Assembly: GCA_023614405.1 (NCBI GenBank)
Contig: CM042688.1
Coordinates: forward strand, 382,031,331-382,095,330
Length of the DNA: 64,000 nucleotides
DNA from: Avena insularis
Taxonomy: Eukaryota > Streptophyta > Magnoliopsida > Poales > Poaceae
Reading direction: 5' to 3'
Shown here: one piece after another, positions 1-11,302 of the stretch
How the letters are laid out: the number at the start of each line of letters is the position of its first letter
Numbering within the stretch: position 1 is the stretch's first letter
The notes under the pieces: model-generated
What the model saw: the letters and a program-made list of their open reading frames with translations, nothing else
What the model was told of the DNA's origin: nothing
The model's database searches: none
Program-made: the position numbers and the translations under genes

Positions 1-1
1 A

Positions 2-1036
2 TCAAAAGCATTTGTTGATAGAAACGGGTTTGCATCTGAAAACATTGGGTGTCCAATAAAAGTTAGCTCTCCGGGTGGAGATATGATAGTGAGTCTTGGA
101 TGCCGGGATCTAGTCATAGAGATCAGAAAACATAAGTTTCCAGTGAACCTAATAACCCTAAATTCCCAAGGATTAGATGTGATTTTGGGAATGGATTGGA
201 TGGCTAAGTATGAGGGAGTACTAGATTGTGCCAATCGTACAGTTGCACTCACAACCCCTGAAGGTAAGAGGATAAAATTCAAGTCCAATTTTAAATCTAA
301 AGGAAGTAAGCTGAATTCTCTTAAGGGGGTTAGCATGGACAGTGTGCCAATTGTGTGTGAGTATCCGGATGTGTTTCTGGAAGAGTTACCGGGAATGCCA
401 CCAGATAGAGATGTAGAGTTTATAATAGATTCGGTACCAGGTTCTGGACCAAGAGCAAAGAGGCCTTATAAGATGTCAGTTGACGAACTTAAGGAACTCA
501 AGAAACAACTTGGAGAACAATTGCAGAAGGGATTTATCCAGCCAAGTTCTTCATCTTGGGGAGCTCCAGTTTTATTCGTGGAAAAGAGAGATAGAACTCA
601 AAGATTATGCATAGATTACCGTTCTCTCAACGAGGTAACTATCAAGAACAAATATCCTTTGCCAAGAATCAACGATTTATTTGATCAGCTAGAAGGAGCA
701 TTTGTGTTCTCGAAGATTGATCTTCGGTCAGGCTATTTTCAACTCAAGATAAGAGAGCAAGACATACCTAAAACAACATTCACCACAAGGTATGGATTGT
801 ATGAGTACACTGTGATGCCTTTTGGTTTAACCAACGCTCCAGCATACTTCATGAATATGATGAACAAAGTGTTCATGGAATTTCTGGACAAGTTCGTTGT
901 CGTTTTCATCGATGACATCTTAGTCTACTCCAAGAGCAAGGAAGAGCATGAAAGACATCTACGCTTGATACTTGAGAAACTGACGGAACATAAGGTTTAT
1001 GCCAAATTCAGCAAGTGTGAGTTTTGGTTAGAGTAA
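2..1036 (+). pseudogene. Retrotransposon pol fragment: protease C-terminal part and reverse transcriptase
   Basis: The frame is open from base 2, so the coding part enters from outside the window and the ATG at 83 is not a true start. The first 70 or so residues are the end of an aspartic protease, including the GMDWM segment typical of plant Ty3/gypsy proteases at about 190-205. A linker with a CEYPDVF segment leads into reverse transcriptase. Visible RT motifs are [19 protein letters not shown] with the first catalytic Asp, [11 protein letters not shown], and FIDDILVYS with the Asp pair at 911-916. The frame ends at a TAA at 1034-1036, and the same frame continues the RT thumb and connection region right after it. 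The stop is therefore an internal nonsense change rather than the protein's end. No function is expected. Confidence 0.93.
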
Positions 1037-2460
1037 GTTGGATTTCTTGGTCACGTTATGACAAAGGATGGTGTAGCAGTTGATCCTGCTAAAGTTTCAG
1101 CTATGACGGAATGGGAATCTCCTAAGAACGTAAAAGAGGTTCGTAGTTTCCTTGGTTTAGCAGGTTACTACAGAAGATTCAGTGAAATTTTTTCAAAGGT
1201 TGCTAAACCAATGACAGAATTGTTAAAGAAAGATAAGAAATTTGCTTGGTCTGAAGGTTGTGAACTCAGCTTTCAGGAATTAAAGAAGAGGCTTGTGTCA
1301 GCACCAGTTATGTGCCTACCAGATTTGGAAAAAGATTTCCAAGTGTATTGTGATGCTTCTCATCAAGGATTAGGTGCCGTACTTATGCAGGGCGGAAAAG
1401 TTGTGGCCTATGCCTCGAGACAACTCAAAACTCATGAAGTAAACTATCCTACTCATGATTTAGAGTTAGCCGCTGTTGTCCATGCACTCAAAACATGGAG
1501 ACATTACCTTTTGGGAAAACGTTGTGAAGTATTCACCCATCATAAGAGTTTGAAGTATATCTTCACCCAGAAGGAAATCAATATGAGACAAAGGAGATGG
1601 CTAGAACTTATCAAGGATTACGACTTGAGTTTGCAATACCATCCTGGTAAAGCAAATGTAGTAGCAGATGCTCTAAGTCGTAAGGCGTTTGTAAATGGCC
1701 TTACCAAAGGTGAATTGCCAGATGACTTGTGTAAGCAATTCAAGGAACTCAGGTTGGAGATTGTGCCAGAAGGACATCTCATGTCTTTGGATTTTCAACC
1801 CACTCTGTTGGATAAGATTAAAGAATCCCAAAAGACAGATAAAGAAATCGAAGAGATTAAGGAAAGGATTAGCCAAGGGAAAGCTAAAAGTTTCCATATA
1901 GACGAACAAGGTACCTTATGGCACGGGAAACGTATTTGTGTTCCACAAGATCCGGAATTGCGGAAACTGATTCTACAAGAAGCCCATAACTCTCCATATT
2001 CTATTCACCCGGGAAACACCAAAATGTACATGGATATGAAAGAAAGATTTTGGTGGAACAATCTCAAAAGGGACATCGCCGAACACATTGCTTTGTGTGA
2101 TGTGTGTAGTAGAGTGAAAGCGGAGCATCAGAAACCAGCAGGTTTGCTTCAACCAATGCCTATTCCTGAATGGAAGTGGGAAAATATTGGTATGGATTTC
2201 ATTACCGGATTACCAAGGACCAGGTCAGGGTATGATTCCATATGGGTAGTAGTGGATCGCCTAACCAAAGTGGCTCATTTTATACCCGTAAAGACAACTT
2301 ATACCAGTGCCAAGTTAGCCAAAATCTACATGAGCAGAATTGTATGCCTTCACGGTGTGCCTAAGAGTATTGTGTCTGATAGAGGAACTCAGTTCACTTC
2401 TCACTTTTGGAGACAGCTTCATGAATCTTTGGGAACGAGATTGGAATTCAGCACTGCTTT
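1037..2460 (+). pseudogene. Retrotransposon pol fragment: RNase H and integrase N-terminal and core part
   Basis: This is the same frame as the preceding RT piece, read after the nonsense codon. It begins with the RT thumb ([14 protein letters not shown]). RNase H follows with a CDAS Asp and a DLELAA Glu. At 1538-1540 the motif reads FTHHKSL where this family normally has an Asp as the third residue, so a catalytic RNase H residue is lost. Integrase follows: a zinc-binding HHCC region (His residues around 1982-2010, CDVC at about 2094-2105), then the core with MDFITGLP and VSDRGTQF carrying the first two Asp residues of DDE. Close to 2459 the frame shifts by one base just before the catalytic Glu, and the frame then reads nonsense until a TGA at 2516-2518. 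Confidence 0.92.
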
Positions 2461-3243
2461 GATCCACAAACTGATGGACAAACAGAAAGGACTAATCAAA
2501 TTCTTGAAGACATGTTGAGGGCATGTGCCCTAGACTATGGAGCAAGTTGGGATGAAAGTCTGCCTTACGCAGAGTTCTCTTACAATAACAGTTACCAATC
2601 TAGTATTGGGATGGCACCATTTGAGTTTCTCTACGGAAGGAAGTGTACCACCCCATTGCTATGGAATGGTGTGGGAGAAAGAAGTTTGTTTGGACCAGAT
2701 CTTATCAAAGACGCCGAAGAAAAGGTCAAATTGGTTAGGGACAGGTTGAAGATAGCACAGTCTCGACAGAAAAGCTACGCGGATTCTAAGCGTAGAGAAG
2801 TCACCTACGAAGTTGGGGATAGAGCTTATCTTAGAGTATCACCACTTCGTGGAGTGAAAAGATTTGGAGTCAAAGGGAAGTTGGCACCAAGATATGTTGG
2901 ACCATTCAACATTCTAAGTCGCAAGGGAGAAGTTGCATATGAAATCGAACTGCCAGCATCTTTATTAGCAGTCCATAATGTTTTTCATGTGAGTCAGCTT
3001 AAGAAATGTCACCCGGAAATGGAAGAATCTTCTTTGAAGGATACCATATCTTTGGAAGAAGTTCAACTAGAAAGTGATCTCACCTATGAAGAAAAGCACT
3101 GTCAAGATTCTTGAGACATGAGAAGAGTCACAAGGACAAAGACTATCAAGTTTTGCAAAGTGCAATGGAGTCATCATTCGAAGAGGAAGCAACATGGGAA
3201 GAGAAGATGATCTTGGAAAGACCACCCACACCTATTTGCTAGC
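2461..3243 (+). pseudogene. Retrotransposon pol fragment: integrase C-terminal part and chromodomain remnant
   Basis: Integrase resumes in another frame after the one-base shift near 2459. That frame is open through 3114 and shows RACALDYG, YNNSYQSSIGMAPFEFLYGR and the C-terminal DNA-binding segment ending in HNVFHVSQLKKC. After about 3060 the residues resemble the group II chromodomain found at the end of Tekay-type integrases (an FCKVQWSHHS stretch at about 3150-3180, then an acidic EEEATW stretch). At least two more frameshifts, around 3095 and 3180, and a TGA at 3112 interrupt it. The last recognisable coding frame stops at a TAG at 3241-3243, 45 bases before the LTR. Chromodomains of this class are thought to bind chromatin and guide integration; this copy cannot make one. 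Confidence 0.87.
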
Positions 3244-3273
3244 CAATCCGAATCTCGAGGGCGAGATTCATCT

Positions 3274-3288
3274 TAAGGGGGTTAGATT
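3274..3288 (+). promoter_or_regulatory. Polypurine tract of element 1
   Basis: A purine-rich run (TTAAGGGGGTTAGATT) lies immediately before the TG that starts the LTR. In LTR retrotransposons this is where plus-strand DNA synthesis is primed. The position fits exactly; the tract is interrupted by pyrimidines, so the exact priming site is uncertain. Confidence 0.6.
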
Positions 3289-4033
3289 TGTAACATCCCT
3301 AAATTCATATTTCAAAGCTCATTCATATCATCCTTGCATCCTTCATCATTTAGGGTTTTTCTCAAAAATCATTTCAGAAACAGAAGCTTGTACTATGATT
3401 TCATGTGAGCAAATTTAACTCAAATGGCCATCACCCTTTGAAGCTTGAATGTTTAGGAACTTGTTTGCTTGCCTCCATTGTTGGAAAGTGTGTGCGAAAA
3501 ATTTAGACCAAAGTTATAATTTAGAAATAATTTCAACACCCCTATTTCAAACATTTGCAAAATAGAAGCAAAGTCTCTGTTTGTTTGAAATCCAAGTTTG
3601 ACCAAGCCCTTGCAAAGTAGCCCCATGAGTTTTGACCCATTTCTGAGACCAAATCACCACTACAAAACCTCAGGAAGATTTGAATTCAAATTGATTTTGA
3701 AACCATTTGAAAACCCATTCAGAAATTCGAAATAGAAAAGAAAAAGAAGTAAACAAAGGAAAAAGGCCGCACGCCAGATATCTAGCCCAGCTTCGAATCA
3801 AGCCCAACAAGCCCACCCAGGACTTTTCTTTGTCTCTCTCACGCTACGAAACGCACCCGATCCTTGGCAGCTAGACCCACCTACACCTCGCACACTTGAC
3901 GAAGCGGGCCACATCACGTCGACCTCGTCTTCCCCAAACCGCGCCCGCGACCACGTCGCTGCTGCAGTCATGGCCGGTAATGGCGCGGCGTAATTGGGCA
4001 TTAATCCGCGAGCGTTTCCTATCACACCCGAGC

Positions 4034-4042
4034 CTATTTAAC
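4034..4042 (+). promoter_or_regulatory. TATA-like box in LTR of element 1
   Basis: CTATTTAAC occurs in an otherwise GC-rich part of the LTR and is followed by a C-rich leader, as in the U3/R boundary of plant Ty3/gypsy LTRs. Transcription would run right, into the LTR end and then the satellite. This is a sequence match only. Confidence 0.5.
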
Positions 4043-5971
4043 CCTCTCTGCCTCGCGAGCAAATTCCCCCAAACACCTTACTCACTCCGCCACCGGGCTG
4101 CGCGCAATTGCTTTCGAAGCTCCGCAGAACCGAGAACTCCGGCGACCAAATACGGTGAGCCTCGACCACCCCTTCCCCTCTGGTTCAAACGAGCAGATTC
4201 GCCATCTCTTTGCGCACCTCCTGACCCCACTAGTTCATCCTGTACTGCCCCAGGTCGCCGTTTCCACTCGACACCGCAAGCACCGACGACAACCTCGACT
4301 CCGGCGAGCTCTAGTGGTAAGTCCAGACCGCCCCGAACCTTGTCATTCACGCACGCGTTTACCTCGTGACCATCTGCATCTGACCACACCTCCCATTTGC
4401 ATCCTAGTGATCTACAACGTCGCCTTCGACCTCAAGCAGAGCCACCGTTGCCAGGTCTAACTCCGACGAGGAATCATCGCCGAGACAGCACGCCCCTTCG
4501 CAAACCGACGCTACCTTGAGCTTCAGCAGCCTCCTGCGAACCTGGTATGACCCTTCTCCCTCTCGCGGACGATCGGGAACACTAAGCGCGCCGTGCCAGA
4601 CCGAAGCGCTCGGCCGCAACGCTACCGGGACATGGTTGTTTGAACGAACACCGTTAGATCCAGATCCGAGCGCTAGGATAGATTCATTTAATCGAAGCGA
4701 TGCACGCGATCTGGAGCGTCACGATCTGTTTAGATCCCGCGGCAGAGCTCGATCCGGGCAAATCGGTACGCGCCAATCACAACGCGACGCGTGGCTAGGG
4801 TTAGATCTAAAAACAGATTTAAAATCAGAATTTGATCCAAATTCAAATGCCTATAACTTTTGATTGCCACGTTGGAATTTTGCAAGCTTTATACCGTTGG
4901 ATTTAGTGAATCAAGGCCTTTCTATCCATGCAAAGTGTTTAACAAATAGTAACCATTAGAATGACTTTGTTTGTAGAAACTTGTTTAAGGCTATTTTTGA
5001 GTATGGATTTAGTTTAGTAATTTGTTTTAGGGTTAAACAAGTTTGTTTTGGCAAATTTTGTGTCTTGTTATGTTTCTGTAAACATGCACTTGCTTGGTAG
5101 AGTTTTCAAAATCATCACTTAGTAAATTCATGCATGCATGCATTCATATTATTTTTGATTGTTTATAAATTGTGTGTAATTGTATGCTACAATTTTGTGT
5201 AGATTTTGCTAGTGATTGTGACTGTGAAGGGTGCTACTCTCCTCATTACCAAGGCAAGTGATGCTTCATACTTTTGTCCCATTATTTTCATTATGCATTA
5301 GTGATATTTCTAAGTAGGACTTGCATGGAATTTTGCTAAGTATAAACTATGCTATGGGAAAACCTAGTAGATGAAACCTTAGTAGAAATTTCCTAAGTTA
5401 AGATTCCTACAACTATCATGCTTAGCTTAGCTAATAGAAAACAAGGGTGGAATATATATTCATGCTATGGAAAATTCCTAAGTCTGTGGACTTATGTTTT
5501 GTTTAATAAAACAACTAAGTGAATGAATCACCTGGGTGGAATGGAAGTAATGGCTTGTGTTGAGTGGTTCACAAGGCCATGGACTTGGCTTGTGTATCTC
5601 ACTTGTGGATGGCCACCCAGGAACAAAGAGATTTGAGATGTAAAATGTTGAGAAGCTTCATGTGCAACCACTTGGCATTATGGGCTCTGCCTGGATCATA
5701 TAGGTTGCAATAACTTAGCCAAATGGACAGTGGGTGGTAGGGGTTTGATAGGATGGAGCGCGTCCATGTTGGTCTAAGGGAAGGCTTCTGAAAGATCTTG
5801 TCTTGGTGAAACCAAGTCTTGTGGGGAAAGTGCACCACCTCTACAGAGTGTAAAATCTAAGTACTTAGCCATGTCCCTGGAAAAGGACAATTTGAGCATC
5901 AAGACATGGAAGCTGTCAAGAATCTCCTCATCCCAATTTCTAAGTTAAAATCTTGTGGGTGAACAAGGGTT

Positions 5972-6043
5972 AAAGGATCTTCAGTCTTTGATTGGTAGAT
6001 GCCTTGGAAAGGATCTTCAGTCTTTGATTGGTAGATGCCTTGG
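5972..6043 (+). repeat. 36 bp tandem duplication inside LTR
   Basis: Two adjacent identical 36-base copies (5972-6007 and 6008-6043), each beginning AAAGGATCTTCAGTC. It is a local duplication specific to this LTR copy or family; no function is evident. Confidence 0.9.
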
Positions 6044-6397
6044 GAAAGATTTTGTCAAGCAAAAATTTAGTGTTTTCAAATGTTAAGGAAAAATATATTT
6101 TGAGAAATGCAAGCCTAAGCTCCACTTAGCCAAATGCATATAGTATTATAGTCCACTTTAAATAAGCTAAGGTATCACTTGCCAATACTATTCCAAAGTA
6201 TTGACCCTCTGTGGCTGTAACTTGTAATGTTGCGGGTTACTCCGATGATGATTAGGAGTCATGAGTCTACACTCAACATGCTTGCCTGTGGCACATGAAG
6301 ATGAAGACTTATGTTTATTTACTTATTATATAAACTCTTGTATTAGGCCTTTGGCCCTGAGTTGTAAAAGACTATGTTTTATCTTTGGAATGAATGT

Positions 6398-6403
6398 AAT
6401 AAA
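6398..6403 (+). terminator. Polyadenylation signal AATAAA of LTR
   Basis: AATAAA lies 109 bases before the LTR end, a position expected for the R/U5 boundary of a plant LTR. It is the only plausible signal near the LTR end on this strand; usage is not proven. Confidence 0.5.
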
Positions 6404-6512
6404 CGACCTTTGTATCTGTGTACTTCATCTTAAACTGTGGATGCTAGCATTGATCCAGGGACTAGCATTGAAATCACAGGGATCCTTTCCTTTATAAAGG
6501 AGGGGTCTGACA

Positions 6513-9500
6513 GCATGTGTCTTCTTTTCATAAATAAAATGGATCCACTAGATGTCGCATGTGTGTTCTTTTCATGAACCACATGGATCCACTAGAGTCA
6601 TTCTATGTGTGTTGTTTTCATAAACCACATGAATCCACTAGATGTCATTGCATGTGTGTTCTTTTCATAAACCACATGGATCCACTAGATGTCATTGCTC
6701 TTTTCATTCAACGTGTGTTCTTTTCATAAAACACATGGATACACTAGATGTCATTGCATGTGTGTTCTTTTCCTAAACCACATGGATCCACTACAGTCAT
6801 TCCACGTGTGTTCTTTTCATAAACCACATGGATCCACTAGTTGTCATTGCATGTGTGTTCTTTTCCTAAACCATATGGATCCACTAGAGTCATTTCGTGT
6901 GAGTTCTTTTCATAAACCACATGGATCCAATAGATGTCATTGCATGCGTGTTCTTTTTGATAAACCACATGGATCCACTAGATGTCATTGCATGTGTGTT
7001 ATTTTCATAAACCACATGGATGCACTAGATGTCATTGCATGTGTCTTCTTTTCATAAATAAAATGGATCCACTAGATGTCGCATGTGTGTTCTTTTCCTG
7101 AACCACGTGGATCCACTAGAGTCATTCTATGTGTGTTGTCTTCATAAACCACATGGATCCACTAGATGTCATTGCATGTGTGTTCTTTTCATAAACCACA
7201 TGGATCCACTAGATGTCATTGCATATGTTCTTTTAATAAACCACTTGGTTCCACTAGATGTCATGCATGTTTGTTCTTTTCCTAAACCACATGGATCCAC
7301 TAGAGTCATTCTATGTGTGTTGTTTTTATAAACCACATGGATGCACTAGATGTCATTGCATGTGTCTTCTTTTCATAAACCAAATGGATCCACTAGATGT
7401 CATTGCATGTGTGTTCTTTTCCTAAACCACATGGACCCACGAGTCATTCCATGTGTGTTCTTTTCATAAACCACATAGATCCACTAGATGTCATTGCATG
7501 TGTTCTTTTCATAAACCACATGGTTCCACTAGATGTCATGCATCTGTGTTCTTTTCCTAAACCACATGGATCCACTAGAGTCATTCCATGTGTGTCTTTT
7601 CATAAACCACATGGATCCACTATATGTAATTGCATGTGTGTTCTTTTCATAAACCACATGGATCCACTAGAGTCATTCTATGTATGTTCTTTTCATAAAC
7701 CACATGGATCCACTAGATGTCTTTGCATGTGTGTGCTTTCATAAACCACATAGATCCACTAGATGTCATTGCTCTTTTCATTCAACGTGTGTTCTTTTCA
7801 TAAACCACATGGATACACTAGATGTCATTGCATGTGTGTTCTTTTCCTAAACCACATGGTTCCACTAGAGTCATTCCACGTGTGTTCTTTTCATAAACCA
7901 CATGGATCCACAAGTTGTCATTGCATGTGTGTTCTTTTCCTAAACCATATGGATCGACTAGAGTCATTTCGTGTGTGTTCTTTTCATAAACCACAAGGAT
8001 CCAATAGATGTCATTGCATGCGTGTTCTTTTCATAAACCACATGGATCCACTAGATGTCATTGCATGTGTGTTATTTTCATAAACCACATGGATGCACTA
8101 GATGTCATTGCATTTGTCTTCTTTTCATAAATAAAATGGATCCACTAGATGTCGCATGTGTGTTCTTTTCCTGAACCACATGGATCCACTAGAGTCATTC
8201 TATGTGTGTTGTTTTCATAAACCACATGGATCCACTAGATGTCATTGCATGTGTGTTCTTTTCATAAACCACATGGATCCACTAGATGTCATTGCATATG
8301 TTCTTTTAATAAACCACTTGGTTCCACTAGATGTCATGCATGTTTGTTCTTTTCCTAAACCACATCGATCCACTAGAGTCATTCTATGTGTGTTGTTTTC
8401 ATAAACCACATGGTTGCACTAGATGTAATTGCATGTGTCTTCTTTTCATAAACCAAATGGATCCACTAGATGTCATTCCATGTGTGGTCTTTTACTAAAC
8501 CACATGGATCCACTAGAGTCGTTGCATGTGTGTTATTTTCATAAAACACATGGATTCAGTAGATGTCTTTGCATGTGGGTTATTTTCCTAAACCATATGG
8601 ATCCACTAGAGTCATTGCATGTCTGTTCTTTTCATAAACCACATGGGTCCACTAGATGTTATTGCATGTGTGTTCTTTTCATAAACCACATGGATTCAGT
8701 AGATGTCATTGCATGTCTATTCTTTTCAGAAACCACATGTATCAACTATATGTCATTCCATGTGTGTTGTTTTCCTAACCCACATGGATCCACTAGTGTC
8801 ATTCTGTGTGTGATGTTTTCATAAACCACATGGATCCAATAGATGTCATTGCATGCATGTTCTTTTCATAAACTACATGGATCCACTAGATGTCATTGCA
8901 TGTGTGTTATTTTCATAAACCACATGGATGCACTAGATGTCATTGCAAATGTGTTCTTTTCGTAAACCAAATGGATCCACTAGACGTCATTGCATGTGTG
9001 TTCTTTTCCTAAACCACATTGATCCACTAGAGTCATTCTATTTTTGTTGTTTTCAAAAACCACATGGATCCACTAGATGTCATTGTATGTGTGTTCTTTT
9101 CCTAGACCACATGGATCCACTAGATGTCATTGCATGTGTGTTATTTTCATAAACCACATGGTTGCACTATATGTCATTGCATGTGTGTTATTTTCCTGAA
9201 CCACATGGATACACTAGAGTCATTGCATATGTGTTATTTTCCTAAACCACATGGATCCACTAGATGTCATTGCATATGTGTTCGTTTGCTAAACCACGTG
9301 GATCCACCAGATGTCATTGCATGTGTGTTCTTTTCCTAAACCACATGGATCCACTAGAGTCATTCCATGTGTGTTCTTTTCATAAACCACATGCATCCAC
9401 TAGATGTCATTGATGTGTGTTCTTTTCATAAACCACATGGATCCACTAGATGTCATTGCATGTTTGTTCTTTTCCTAAACCATATGGGTCCACTAGATGT

Positions 9501-9864
9501 CATTGCATGTGTGTTCTTTTCCTAAACCACATGGACCCACGAGAGTAATTCCATGTGTGTTCTTTTCATAAACCACATAGATCCACCAGATGTCATTGCA
9601 TGTGTTCTTTTCATAAACCACATGGTTCCACTAGATGTCATGCATGTGTGTTCTTTTCCTAAACCACATGGATCCACTAGAGTCATTCCATGTGTGTTCT
9701 TTTCATAAGCCACATGGATCCACTAGATGTCATTGCATGTGTGTTCTTTTCATAAACCACATGGATCCACTAGATTTCATTACATGTGTGTTATTTTCAT
9801 AAACCACATGGATCCAGTAGATGTCATTACATGTATTTTCTTTCATAAACCACATGGCTCCGCT
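6513..9864 (+). repeat. Satellite block 1, 46-47 bp monomers
   Basis: An uninterrupted head-to-tail array begins at the LTR end. Each monomer has an AAACCACATGGATCC core containing a BamHI site (GGATCC), then ACTAG, a GTCATTGCATGTGTG part and a TTCTTTT tract before the next core. Two main forms alternate irregularly: 47 bp with TAGATGTCATTGCATG and 46 bp with TAGAGTCATTCCATG. Monomers here are more varied than in the later block. There are about 72 monomers. The array has no gene; open frames of 60-130 codons arise because two of the three frames of a 47 bp monomer lack stops. Confidence 0.97.
6668..8480 (+). repeat. Higher-order repeat, spacing about 1.07 kb
   Basis: A distinctive truncated monomer with CATTGCTCTTTTCATTCAAC occurs at about 6695 and again at about 7768. 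The order of variant monomers after it matches for some 0.7 kb (about 6668-7390 against 7742-8480). The shift of about 1074 bases equals 23 monomers. A third copy of the marker lies at about 20070, where the large segmental duplication begins again. Confidence 0.8.
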
Positions 9865-9872
9865 AGATTCAT
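9865..9872 (+). other. Deletion junction with microhomology, copy A
   Basis: The eight bases AGATTCAT at the satellite/retroelement join can belong to either side. Satellite monomers elsewhere contain CACTAGATTCATTC, and the retroelement continues through these bases into the FMN codons of reverse transcriptase. This fits end joining at a short match or illegitimate recombination that removed the element's 3' half. Confidence 0.65.
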
Positions 9873-10586
9873 GAAATAAGCAGGGACATTGGTTAATCCA
9901 AAAGACATGACCTTATACTCGTATAATCCATAACGACTAGTAAAGGTGGTCTTCTTAATATCTGTTGCACGAATATTAAGTTGGTGATAACCAGTCCTAA
10001 GATTGATCTTAGAGAACACATCGGCACCGGTCAATTGATGAAATAGATCCTCTATCTTTGGCAATGGGTACTTGTTTTTGATGGTGACATCATTTAGCTT
10101 CCTGTAATCTGTGCACAAACGGTTTCCTCTATCTTTCTTGTCGACGAACAAAACAAGCGATCTCCATGGTGATGCGCTAGGTTGAATCAAGCCTTTCTCT
10201 AGCATAGCATCCAACTGCTTCTTCAGTTCTACTAACTCTGAGGTGTTAATGCTATAGGGTCTCTGAGCTATGGGTCCGGTTCCGGGAATTAGTTCAATAA
10301 TGAACTCAATATCCCTATCTGGGGGCATACCGGGCAATTCATCTGGGAATACGTCGGGGTATTCGCAGACTACTTTGACTTGGTGTATGGTGGGTAGGGC
10401 TAGACTCTTATTGCACTTGAATTGATGGGGCAAGGTTTCAGATATATGCTCTACTGAGACTCTAGAGATACTGGTCATGGTGATGGCTTTCTTGGAACAG
10501 TCAATCAATCCTTTATGCTTTGACATCCAGTCCATTCCTAGTACGACTTCCAAACCATTGGTTCCGAGTACTATTAGATTGGCTTA
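9873..10586 (-). pseudogene. Retrotransposon pol fragment: protease end and N-terminal reverse transcriptase, copy A
   Basis: In this frame, upstream to downstream on the - strand, I see the protease tail with [13 protein letters not shown], the [19 protein letters not shown] linker, and RT motifs [24 protein letters not shown] and [15 protein letters not shown]. The expected Asp of the first RT catalytic motif is Asn here (KIN instead of KID), also in copy B. The sequence ends before the Asp-Asp motif. After PAYFMN the frame runs into satellite and gains a few unrelated residues. Upstream the frame is limited by a TAA at 10584-10586 that interrupts the protease. It is a broken remnant. Confidence 0.9.
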
Positions 10587-11164
10587 AAAATCTATCCCAT
10601 GTATTCTGATAGGTACAGCTTTGCAATTTTTTCTAGCTTTTGTAGTGGAACCAGGGATTTGAACTATCATGACATGCTTCAAGTTGGTTGGGTGAATCTT
10701 ACTAGTGAATGCAAATTTCTTCGGTGACAAATGAGTGTGATGCTCCAGAATCAAACAACACTCTTGCTAAAACTGAGTTGACAGAAAACATACCCAGCAG
10801 TACATCTGGCGCTTCTTGGGCTTCTTCGGCGTTCATGTGGAAGAGACGGACATTGCGGTTGTGAGGGTTCCCTGGCGCTGCTGTTGAGCTGGGGCATTCA
10901 CATTGGCAGTGGCGGCAATCTTCTTGGGACACTCATTGGAGTAGTGAACCTTCACTCCACACTCGAAACAAGTAATCTGAGACTTTTCTTTTGCTGCCAC
11001 GAGCACATCATTGCTTCCAGTTCTGGGTGCAGTGTTGTTGCTGTGGTTGCTAAATTTGCTTGGCGTTCTGCCCTACTAGCTTCACGGTCTGCAATGAGAG
11101 TCTCCAGAATCTGCAGCATCGGGTCTTGCGATTAGCTCCTCCCTCCTTGGTTTCCATGAGTCAT
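10587..11164 (-). pseudogene. Retrotransposon gag and protease remnant, copy A
   Basis: A gag-like start (MTHGNQGG) is read from an ATG at 11164-11162 and shifts frame after ten codons. A short LIADREASRAERQANL segment follows, then the sequence jumps almost directly to the zinc knuckle at 10970-10929. Several hundred residues of a usual gag are missing. The knuckle reads C-x2-C-x4-H-x4-C but has Val where the second conserved Gly is usual (GVKVH). A frameshift near 10875 leads to the protease, whose active-site motif LFDSGASHSF is intact at about 10760-10730. Another frameshift follows near 10710. Confidence 0.82.
10929..10970 (-). other. gag CCHC zinc knuckle, copy A (altered)
   Basis: Fourteen codons CFECGVKVHYSNEC give the C-x2-C-x4-H-x4-C nucleocapsid knuckle that binds RNA. 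The residue before His is Val; copy B keeps the usual Gly at the same place. Confidence 0.85.
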
Positions 11165-11302
11165 CTAAAGATTGAGATAGATAATGGGGTAAGAGGGAAA
11201 TTTCTAAGGTTCATGGTTTTGGTTTCAAAGCTAAAACTTTGAGTTTGACTCAGGTTTTGCAACTAACTTCTTTTCATTCATTCAAGCAAAGCGCACGATA
11301 CA

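Larger units (their letters stand above)
1..6512 (+). mobile_element. Ty3/gypsy LTR retrotransposon, 3' part (element 1), probably Tekay/Del-type chromovirus
   Basis: The order protease end, reverse transcriptase, RNase H, integrase, chromodomain-like tail, polypurine tract and 3' LTR is seen directly and is the Ty3/gypsy order. The 5' LTR, gag and the protease active site lie left of the window. The long LTR, the integrase tail and the remains of a chromodomain after it fit the Tekay/Del clade of plant chromoviruses; the clade call is inference from recall of such sequences and needs a tree. The coding part carries at least one nonsense codon and several frameshifts, so the copy is dead. The element runs into satellite DNA at 6513 with no other sequence between, so it inserted into the satellite array. 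Confidence 0.9.
3289..6512 (+). repeat. 3' LTR of element 1 (about 3.2 kb)
   Basis: It starts TGTAACATCCC directly after the polypurine tract and ends GGGGTCTGACA at 6512, giving the TG...CA ends of an LTR, and satellite follows at once. The 5' LTR is outside the window, so the ends rest on these signals and not on a paired comparison. About 3760-4800 is GC-rich with a TATA-like site near its start. 4870-6500 is AT-richer and holds a 36 bp tandem duplication and a polyadenylation signal near the end. Open frames of 60-157 codons on both strands in the GC-rich part have no recognisable domains and I do not regard them as genes. Confidence 0.85.

Noticed and set aside
1673..1909. A 78-codon minus-strand frame and a 68-codon + frame inside element 1 pol
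   Set aside because: Both are shadows of the RNase H-integrase coding frame.
3350..3360. TTTAGGG telomere-type heptamer
   Set aside because: A single isolated occurrence inside an LTR, not a tandem run.
3798..4863. Open frames of 60-157 codons on both strands in the GC-rich part of the element 1 LTR
   Set aside because: High GC removes stop codons, overlapping frames exist on both strands, and no domain is recognisable.
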